DNA of 64,000 nt from Lachnospiraceae bacterium MD308. GTDB lineage: Bacteria; Bacillota; Clostridia; Lachnospirales; Lachnospiraceae. How positions within the stretch are numbered: position 1 is the stretch's first letter; each line of letters opens with the position of its first letter. The notes beneath the pieces are model-generated. The model worked only from the letters and a program-made list of their open reading frames with translations, did no database searches and was not told where the DNA came from. The translations under genes and the position numbers were made by a program. This document shows positions 8,618 to 15,380 of this stretch, piece after piece. Location: positions 1-64,000 of the forward strand of contig VIQU02000018.1 of assembly GCA_010206225.2 (NCBI GenBank), given 5' to 3'.

Positions 8618-8931
8618 ATGCCACTCCTTGCCTATATAATTTTCGTTTCTTTTATTATACTTCGGGCAAATTTTCATTTCAATGTAATATTACATTTTTC
8701 AGGTAATTTGTTACATTTGGAATGGTACAACTGAACAATATATAATAATCTTATTTCTACTTAATACGTATTCAAAATACTGTTACTTATATAGCGGTCC
8801 ATATACAGCACATGCACGATAGTCCTGACCCTCTTTCTCCATTTTTTCTGGTTCCATTAATCACATGAGAGACTGTAACTATGGATAGTCCTGTTATTAA
8901 TTCTACGTATACTTTCATTTTGACCGTTATT
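8618..8931. other. Intergenic region between the GH13 gene and bioD
   Basis: It holds the GH13 promoter and palindrome listed separately. A ten-base word GATAGTCCTG occurs twice (about 8818 and 8884). No coding frame, RNA or convincing terminator is visible in the rest. Confidence 0.5.
8654..8696 (-). promoter_or_regulatory. Promoter of the GH13 gene with an operator-like palindrome over the -35
   Basis: On the minus strand TTGAAA (8677-8682), 17 bp, TATAAT (8654-8659). A perfect 16-bp palindrome AATGTAATATTACATT (8681-8696) overlaps the -35, where a repressor would block polymerase. The regulator is not identified. Confidence 0.65.
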
Positions 8932-9600
8932 TCATGAATAAAATGAAATCAAGGCCTTCGCTTCTATATCAAATTCCATGTCTCCCTCGCCTACACTCGC
9001 AAAGACGGAAAGCCCCGTTATGCTTTCTATCATTCTGGCATTATCTTCCTGCATAACACCTCCGCCGTAATGATTCAAAATAACACCCACCGCTTCTATG
9101 CCATGATTTTTAAGATACTCTGCTGTCAGCACAACCGAATTGATCGTTCCAAGTCCTGCATCCGCTGCGATCACAACCGGAAGCTTTAGCATTTTTATAA
9201 TATCCTCAAGGAATATCTCCTGCTCATCGTCACAGCGGATGGGACACACAATCCCTCCGCTCCCCTCCACTGTAACATAGTCATATGCATTTAAAACTTG
9301 CATATAGTCTTCCCTGACTTTGTTGAGATCCACAGGGTTTCCTTCTAACTTCGCCGCCAGATGAGGAGACACTGCCGTTTCATACAGATAAGAGACAAGC
9401 ATCTCATCCGGCTGATTGATTCCCGATACTTTTTTTACATATCCGGCATCGCTTTCTCCGATACTTCCTGCCCCCGATATCGCCGCCTTATAATATCCCG
9501 CCGACAATCCGGCATCCTTTAGCTTTTTCACCATCAATGCCGTAACATAAGTTTTCCCGACATCTGTTCCTGTCCCGGTGACAAATAGCCCTTTACCCAT
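8932..9600 (-). CDS. bioD: ATP-dependent dethiobiotin synthetase BioD
   Basis: Makes dethiobiotin from 7,8-diaminopelargonate, CO2 and ATP. 222 residues, normal length. The P-loop GTGTDVGKT is at residues 9-17 (K16), VEGSGGIVCPI supplies the substrate loop and ILNHYGGG lies in the adenine-binding region. Its ATG lies inside the end of bioB (8-base overlap), so the two are translationally coupled. With bioY and bioB it forms a biotin operon without the earlier genes (bioF, bioA, bioW) in this window. Confidence 0.95.
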   Translation of the reverse strand: MGKGLFVTGTGTDVGKTYVTALMVKKLKDAGLSAGYYKAAISGAGSIGESDAGYVKKVSGINQPDEMLVSYLYETAVSPHLAAKLEGNPVDLNKVREDYMQVLNAYDYVTVEGSGGIVCPIRCDDEQEIFLEDIIKMLKLPVVIAADAGLGTINSVVLTAEYLKNHGIEAVGVILNHYGGGVMQEDNARMIESITGLSVFASVGEGDMEFDIEAKALISFYS

Positions 9601-10564
9601 TACACAACACCACCCTGTAGCCCAGTCTCCTGATCATATCCATGTCGGATTCGATCGTATATCCTGATGTAGTCAGCATATCCCCTGAAATCACTGCATT
9701 TGCTCCAGCTTTAAAACAACCTTCACCCTTATCCTCCATAAGCCCTCTTCCGCCTGCAAGACGGATCGACGCATCCGGCAGGATGAAGCGGTAAACTGCA
9801 ACAATCCGCCGCATATCATCCTCTGTAAGCTTCCCGTTATTCTCATAAGGTGTTCCCGGGATCGGATTCAGCATATTCACCGGAACACTCTTCACTTCCA
9901 ACTCCCTTAAGGAAAATGCCATATCTATCCGGTCTTCCTTCGTCTCTCCCAGTCCCATAATACCGCCGCTGCATACCGAAAGACCTGCTGCCCTCGCCGC
10001 TTTTATCGCTGCCACCTTGTCATCAAAGGTATGAGTCGTGCAGATATTCGGAAAATTCTTCCGGGACGTCTCAAGGTTATTATGTACTCTGGTTGCACCC
10101 GCCTCCCTGACCTTCTTAAACTGCTCCTCATTCAAAAGTCCAAAAGATACGCATACCTCAATATTAATATCTCTTTTGACTGCCCGGATCGCCGTACACA
10201 TCTGCTCAACCTCAGAATCATTCAGCGCACGCCCTGATGTTACGATCGAATATCTGAGAACCCCTCTGTCTGCATTATATTTTGCCTGCTTTACAATCTC
10301 CTCTGAGCCAAGAAGCGGATATTCTTCTGCAGTAGTGCTGTAATATGCGGACTGGGCGCAGTACTTGCAGTTTTCGGAACATCTCCCGCTTTTTCCGTTA
10401 ACAATCGTACAGATATCAAATCCATCATGGCAAAACTGCCTTCTTATTTCATCCGCTGCCTGACGTAGTTCTTCTAAGGGTTCGTCATACAGCGCCAGCG
10501 CTTCCTCCTTCGATATGTCCCGGCCATTCTGCACTTTTTCTTTCAGTTCCTGTATCATTGACAT
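9593..10564 (-). CDS. bioB: Biotin synthase BioB (radical SAM)
   Basis: Inserts sulfur into dethiobiotin using two iron-sulfur clusters and S-adenosylmethionine. 323 residues. The radical-SAM cluster motif is visible as C62, C66 and C69 (CSENCKYC). FGLLNEEQ, a RVHNNLETS motif, SGGIMGLGET and NMLNPIPGTP are all BioB family blocks, and RLAGGRG near the C-terminus includes the Arg ligand of the 2Fe-2S cluster. It starts after GGAGG; a second ATG lies two codons on. It lies between bioY (75 bases upstream) and bioD. Confidence 0.96.
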   Translation of the reverse strand: MSMIQELKEKVQNGRDISKEEALALYDEPLEELRQAADEIRRQFCHDGFDICTIVNGKSGRCSENCKYCAQSAYYSTTAEEYPLLGSEEIVKQAKYNADRGVLRYSIVTSGRALNDSEVEQMCTAIRAVKRDINIEVCVSFGLLNEEQFKKVREAGATRVHNNLETSRKNFPNICTTHTFDDKVAAIKAARAAGLSVCSGGIMGLGETKEDRIDMAFSLRELEVKSVPVNMLNPIPGTPYENNGKLTEDDMRRIVAVYRFILPDASIRLAGGRGLMEDKGEGCFKAGANAVISGDMLTTSGYTIESDMDMIRRLGYRVVLCNG

Positions 10565-10638
10565 AATTCTTTTCCTCCAAACATTTCAAGCACATGATTC
10601 ACTGTTCATCAGATGGCACAATACTTACATACCGCACA

Positions 10639-11205
10639 CTATTCTGCATAAAACCCTGCCATACGAAGACGGTAACCCACACCTGATGCCAAAATGCACA
10701 AAATAAAATCGCCCGGCATATCCAACGGGAAGCAGGATAAAAGAACCACCGCCCACGTTGCCGGAGTATCGGCATAAAAATTAAGAATCATATATTTGTA
10801 AACGATTCCGATTGCATATGTAACTGCAAATCCCCCAAGACACGCAAAAAAATAATTTTTTGTCCCGGCCTTCCATTTTTCACTCAAAACTCCTGTCACA
10901 TAAGCAGTAACAACAAATCCAAGAAGATATCCGAAACTCGGTCTGAGCACATATCCGATTCCGCCCCCCGCAGCGAATACCGGAAGCCCCAAAAGCCCAA
11001 GAAGTACATAGCATCCCACTGATAACGCCCCCTTACGCCCTCCTAAAACAAGACCGGCAAGCAGTACAAAAAAGAATTGCAGCGTAAAATAATCCATATA
11101 CGGAACCGGCACCTGAATAAACGCACCGATAGCCGTCAATGCAGTAAACATCGCGCAGAGCACCAGATTTTTAGTAGAGATTTTTTTTGCTGCTGAAGTT
11201 TCCAT
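10639..11205 (-). CDS. bioY: BioY, biotin-binding S component of an ECF transporter
   Basis: 188 residues with about six membrane helices. The N-terminal TKNLVLCAMFTALTAIGAFI and the loop VPVPYMDYFTLQ are typical of BioY, which captures biotin at the outer face and works with a shared EcfAAT energising module encoded elsewhere. CAGGAGG lies 9 bases before the ATG. It is first in the bioY-bioB-bioD operon and carries the regulated promoter, so uptake and the last two biosynthetic steps are probably repressed together by biotin-bound BirA. Confidence 0.94.
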   Translation of the reverse strand: METSAAKKISTKNLVLCAMFTALTAIGAFIQVPVPYMDYFTLQFFFVLLAGLVLGGRKGALSVGCYVLLGLLGLPVFAAGGGIGYVLRPSFGYLLGFVVTAYVTGVLSEKWKAGTKNYFFACLGGFAVTYAIGIVYKYMILNFYADTPATWAVVLLSCFPLDMPGDFILCILASGVGYRLRMAGFYAE

Positions 11206-11228
11206 AATAAATTCCTCCTGTCATATGG

Positions 11229-11311
11229 TTGTAATATACGATAAACTAATCCTTTACAACTATATAACAGGAGGAAATAATTGTCAACTTATTTTCATTT
11301 ATAGTTTACAA
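11229..11311 (-). promoter_or_regulatory. bioY promoter bracketed by two BirA-like operators
   Basis: The minus-strand promoter is TTGACA (11282-11287), 17 bp, TATAGT (11259-11264). Site A, TTGTCAAC-N15-GTTTACAA (11281-11311), overlaps the -35. Site B, TTGTAATA-N15-CTTTACAA (11229-11259), starts at the -10 and covers the predicted transcription start. Both have the same half-site spacing and resemble the TTGTnAAC/GTTnACAA boxes of biotin repressor BirA. Site B also sits at the exact centre of a longer imperfect palindrome (11212-11276). Confidence 0.75.
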
Positions 11312-12802
11312 TTCGGAAAACCATTTTTCATAGCTTCCGAATTTCTTAATCCGTTTCAGAATTTTCACAGTTTCCTCTTCAAAACCAGAAATCTCCGCTA
11401 GATTCTCTTCCCAAAAATCTGTGTTTGCGCACACTGCATGCACCAGCTCTTCCTCGGAATCAGCTTTATGCAGGTAATAAAACTCCAATACCGTTCGCTC
11501 GTCAAAGACGGCATACAGTTCGCCTCCTGCCCGCTCTCCGATAAATCCCGCCTCTGTAAGGCTGATTCCTCTGTAAAATGCAATATAGAATGCAAAAGAA
11601 GCTGTCATACACTCAGGCAGCGTTCCATATCTTTCCAGATAATCTTTCAGAGACGGCAGCACTCTTGTTCTCCATTTGGAAGTAGAATTGAGAGATATAG
11701 CCAAAAGCTCATGATCAATAAAAGGATTTTTAAAACGCTCTATCACGGCATCCGCAAACTTCCTGCAATCTTCTTCCAACAGAGAAAGCGTTGGGATGAC
11801 TTCATCATAAAGCATTTTCTTCACAAACTCTAAAATCACCTTGTCTTCCATGCATTCTCTTACAACCTTCTTTCCTGAAAGATAGCTCCCCAATGACATG
11901 GCAGTGTGCGCTCCATTAAGAATCCGCACCTTTCTTTCTCTGTAAGGCCTGTAATCTTCCACGATCTGCACCGGAAGCCCTGCTTTTTCAAAAGGCAGCT
12001 CCTTCTTAATCCATTCCGGAGCCTGTATAACCCATGAACTATATATTTCTCCCGTATCAATAAAACGATCCTCGTATCCGTTTTCCTCATGAAGAACTGC
12101 TGCCCCTTTTTGCGGATAACCGGTTACAATCCGGTCAACAAGCGTAGAACAAAACACATTCTCCCTCTCGATCCATGTTAAAAATGCGTCGCAAAGCCTC
12201 CACTGCAACGCATATTTTAATACAAACTCTCTCAACTGTTTCCCATTATCATCAATCAATTCGCAGGGCAGTATAAGAAAACCTTTCCCTTCTTCCGTCC
12301 CAAATTTCTGAAAACGCCGATACAGGAATTGCGTCAATTTTGCCGGATAAGTCTGCGGCGGCATATCTTCAAAAGCGCATGCCGGATGATAGACGATTCC
12401 CGCTTCAGTTGTATTGCATACAATGTATCTAAGCGCCGGATTATCAGCACATTCCATTACTGTTTCATAATCTCTATTCATATTCAGGCATCGGCTTACG
12501 CAGGATATCACTCTCTTTTCATTCACTCTTCTGCCATGCTCAAATCCACGCAGATATAAAGTATAAAGACCTTCCTGCTCGGTCATTCCATCTGCACGGT
12601 CCGGATTGTCAGAAGACGGCTGCACCAAAACAATCTTACTGTTAAAGCCTATCTTTTCATTCATAACATCAACAAAATAATCTGTAAATGCACGCAGAAA
12701 ATTACCTTCCCCAAACTGCAGTATCCGCTCTGGGGCAGATTGCAAAAGATACCCGTCATATCCCAGCTTTTCAAGCGTCCCATAATTTAATCTTTCCATC
12801 AT
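11306..12802 (-). CDS. uxaB: Tagaturonate reductase (altronate oxidoreductase) UxaB
   Basis: Reduces D-tagaturonate to D-altronate with NADH in galacturonate catabolism. 498 residues, polyol/mannitol dehydrogenase superfamily: a Rossmann segment ILQFGEGNFLRAFTDYFVD near residues 28-46 and the active-site block VRILNGAHTAMSLGSYLSGK near 290-310. The spacing and the RILNGAHT form separate it from fructuronate reductase, which is the fusion gene at 15381-17900. It is the last gene of the uronate operon, 17 bases after uxaA; its stop overlaps BirA-like site A of the bioY promoter. Confidence 0.92.
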   Translation of the reverse strand: MMERLNYGTLEKLGYDGYLLQSAPERILQFGEGNFLRAFTDYFVDVMNEKIGFNSKIVLVQPSSDNPDRADGMTEQEGLYTLYLRGFEHGRRVNEKRVISCVSRCLNMNRDYETVMECADNPALRYIVCNTTEAGIVYHPACAFEDMPPQTYPAKLTQFLYRRFQKFGTEEGKGFLILPCELIDDNGKQLREFVLKYALQWRLCDAFLTWIERENVFCSTLVDRIVTGYPQKGAAVLHEENGYEDRFIDTGEIYSSWVIQAPEWIKKELPFEKAGLPVQIVEDYRPYRERKVRILNGAHTAMSLGSYLSGKKVVRECMEDKVILEFVKKMLYDEVIPTLSLLEEDCRKFADAVIERFKNPFIDHELLAISLNSTSKWRTRVLPSLKDYLERYGTLPECMTASFAFYIAFYRGISLTEAGFIGERAGGELYAVFDERTVLEFYYLHKADSEEELVHAVCANTDFWEENLAEISGFEEETVKILKRIKKFGSYEKWFSEL

Positions 12803-12819
12803 CTTTTCCTGCCTTTTAT

Positions 12820-14301
12820 CTAAAGTGTTACCCCCTGTTTAAATATAGCCATATCACGGAATCCTGAAATTTCCGACTTCACCTTTTCACCGGAGGCTAC
12901 CGATACAACATAGTCGAAAAGCTTACTTCCAACGTCCGAAAGTTTCTCTCCTTCTGTCATAACCCCGCAGTCAAAATCAATCCATCCTTTCTTTTTATGA
13001 AAAAGTCCGGAATTACTCGAAATTTTTATTGTGGGAACCGGCGAAGCAAACGGAGTGCCCCTTCCTGTCGTAAACAGCACAATATGCGCTCCGGATGCTG
13101 CCAAAGCGGTCGAGGCAACCAGATCATTCCCGGGAGCGCTCAACAAATTCAGTCCTGTCGTTTTCACTGGCTCACCATAAGTTAACACGCCCCTGACCGG
13201 CGCGCTTCCAGACTTTTGTATACAACCCATAGATTTATCTTCCAGCGAAGAGATTCCGCCATCCTTGTTTCCCGGAGACGGATTTTCATAGATCACCTGA
13301 TCATGGCTTTCAAAATAGTGTTTAAAATCATTGATCATAGAGACAGTTTTTTCAAATAACTCCTCATTTTCACAACGGTTCATCAAGATCGTCTCCGCCC
13401 CAAACATCTCCGGCACCTCCGTAAGGATCGCAGTACCGCCCTGCCCGATTAGCAAATCCGAGCACACGCCGACGGACGGATTGGCCGTAATGCCTGACAA
13501 TCCGTCCGATCCGCCGCATTTTAAACCGATGATCAATTCACTTAATGGAATCGGCTCCCGCTTCATACCTGCAATATGATCAATTAATTCTCTGATCAGC
13601 GAAAGTGCAGTTTCTATCTCGTCTTCTACAGTCTGCGCGTTCAGAAACTTCACTCTTTTTTCATCATAAGAACCAATATATTTTTTTAATTCATCTATAT
13701 TACTGTTTTCACATCCAAGTCCCAGTACCAATACACCACCGGCATTTGGATGATTGATCAGATCAGCAAGAATCTGCCTTGTGTATTCCTGATCCTCGCC
13801 CATCTGAGAACAGCCGTAAGGATGAGCAAAAGCACAGATTGCCTCAACACCTCCTTTGCGCATACTGCATGACCTGCGCTCGACTTCCGCTGCCACACTG
13901 TTTACACAACCCACTGTCGGGACGATCCATATCTCATTGCGCACCCCTACTCTGCCGTCTTTTCTTCGATAGCCTTGAAAGAATTTCGTCTTGTCCGAAT
14001 TCACAGCCGCATCTTTCTTATCATAGGTATACCGAAGCGTATCTCCCAGCGACGTCCTCATATTGTGTGTATGAACCCACTCTCCCGCCCGGATCAAAGA
14101 TATGGCAATTCCAACTGCATTGCCGTATTTCACAACAGATTCTTCTTTGTCTATGTCCTGAAGCGCGAATTTATGTCCCTGCGGGATATCCTCTGAAAGG
14201 GTAATCTCTGTCCCGCAGTCAAAAACTTTTAATCCTGCATCCAGATGGCAAAGCGCCACGGCAACTTTGTCATCTGGGTGTATTTTGATATATTTCTGCA
14301 T
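12820..14301 (-). CDS. uxaA: Altronate dehydratase UxaA
   Basis: Dehydrates D-altronate to 2-keto-3-deoxygluconate. 493 residues, full length: an N-terminal SAF-type domain (about 1-95, including HPDDKVAVALCHLDAG) and a C-terminal GD/AH-family domain with FQGYRRKDGRVGVRNEIW, IVPTVGCVN, HPYGCSQMG, LGLGCENSN, GLKCGGSDGLSGITANP and the C-terminal TGRGTPF loop. The conserved Cys and His residues of these blocks bind the metal. It sits between uxaB and kdgK, completing the galacturonate branch. Confidence 0.95.
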   Translation of the reverse strand: MQKYIKIHPDDKVAVALCHLDAGLKVFDCGTEITLSEDIPQGHKFALQDIDKEESVVKYGNAVGIAISLIRAGEWVHTHNMRTSLGDTLRYTYDKKDAAVNSDKTKFFQGYRRKDGRVGVRNEIWIVPTVGCVNSVAAEVERRSCSMRKGGVEAICAFAHPYGCSQMGEDQEYTRQILADLINHPNAGGVLVLGLGCENSNIDELKKYIGSYDEKRVKFLNAQTVEDEIETALSLIRELIDHIAGMKREPIPLSELIIGLKCGGSDGLSGITANPSVGVCSDLLIGQGGTAILTEVPEMFGAETILMNRCENEELFEKTVSMINDFKHYFESHDQVIYENPSPGNKDGGISSLEDKSMGCIQKSGSAPVRGVLTYGEPVKTTGLNLLSAPGNDLVASTALAASGAHIVLFTTGRGTPFASPVPTIKISSNSGLFHKKKGWIDFDCGVMTEGEKLSDVGSKLFDYVVSVASGEKVKSEISGFRDMAIFKQGVTL

Positions 14302-14332
14302 GTTATTCCCTTATATTTTTCATGATCTATAT

Positions 14333-15358
14333 TTATCTTTGAACCCTTCCGGAACCGTCGCCTTCTGAAAGTTTCCTTACCTCTTCTGCGCTTACCATAT
14401 TAAAATCTCCCTCAACCGTATGTTTCAGGCAGGATGCCGCCACGGCAAATTCGATGGCATCCTGAGAGCCGTACCCCTCAAGAAGCGCATAGATCAGACC
14501 GCCGCCAAAGCTGTCGCCGCCGCCTACGCGGTCCACAATATGCATAAGATACCTCTTGCTGAAACAATACTGTCCATCGTCATAAAGCATTGCTGACCAG
14601 CCATTATCATTTGCAGATAGAGATTCTCTGAGCGTGATTGCTACTTTAGAAAATCCGAAGCGGTCCGCCAATTGCTTTGCAACACTTTTATACCCTTCAT
14701 GATTTACTTTCCCGCTGGTTACATCCGTATCCTTTGCCCTGATACCGAATACATCGCTGGCATCCTCTTCATTGGCAATACACACATCCACATATCGGCA
14801 CAATTCTTCCATCGTGCTGCCCGCTTCTTCTTTTGTCCACAGTTTTTTTCTGTAATTCAGATCACACGACACAGTAATTCCCAGCTCTTTCGCCGTCTTG
14901 ACTGCTTCCAGACAAATAGCAGGCAGGTTCCCCTTAAGCGCCGGCGTAATACCTGTAAAATGGAACCAATCCGCTCCTTTTAATATCTTCTTCCAGTCAA
15001 AATCCTCTGTCTGTGCCTGTGCGATAGCGCTTCCCGCCCGATCATAAATAACCTTCGACGGTCTTTGAGACGCCCCTTTTTCCATGTAGTATATCCCCAC
15101 ACGATTACCGCCTCTTGTAATACAGGATGTATCTACCCCAAAGCGGCGCAGGGCATTAACGCCTGCCTGTCCAATCTCATGTTCTGGAAGCTTTGTCACA
15201 AATGCAGCGTCCATTCCATAATTGCTCAAAGACACAGCCACATTCGCTTCTCCGCCTCCAAATACAGCTCCATATTTCTCAGCCTGCACAAAACGATAGT
15301 ATCCTTCCGGTGCAAGTCTGAGCATGATCTCCCCGAATGTCACAACTCTTTTTGCCAT
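14333..15358 (-). CDS. kdgK: 2-keto-3-deoxygluconate kinase KdgK (PfkB family)
   Basis: Phosphorylates KDG, the common product of the glucuronate and galacturonate branches, to KDPG. 341 residues. The N-terminal FGEIMLRLAPEG and FGGGEANVAVSLS form the sugar-binding part; VGGGDSFGGG near 278-287 is the PfkB anion hole with catalytic D282. The second residue there is Gly where most PfkB kinases have Ala (GAGDSF), as in several KDG kinases. It lies 22 bases downstream of the fructuronate reductase-aldolase fusion, so kinase and aldolase are made from adjacent cistrons. Confidence 0.93.
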   Translation of the reverse strand: MAKRVVTFGEIMLRLAPEGYYRFVQAEKYGAVFGGGEANVAVSLSNYGMDAAFVTKLPEHEIGQAGVNALRRFGVDTSCITRGGNRVGIYYMEKGASQRPSKVIYDRAGSAIAQAQTEDFDWKKILKGADWFHFTGITPALKGNLPAICLEAVKTAKELGITVSCDLNYRKKLWTKEEAGSTMEELCRYVDVCIANEEDASDVFGIRAKDTDVTSGKVNHEGYKSVAKQLADRFGFSKVAITLRESLSANDNGWSAMLYDDGQYCFSKRYLMHIVDRVGGGDSFGGGLIYALLEGYGSQDAIEFAVAASCLKHTVEGDFNMVSAEEVRKLSEGDGSGRVQR

Positions 15359-15380
15359 TTTCTTTCTTCACCAAACCTTT

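Noticed and set aside
11212-11276. A 23-bp RNA hairpin that would hide the bioY ribosome site
   Set aside because: The good bioY promoter (TTGACA-N17-TATAGT) places the distal arm between -35 and -10, so it is not transcribed. The symmetry is better read as DNA operator structure unless an upstream promoter also reads through.
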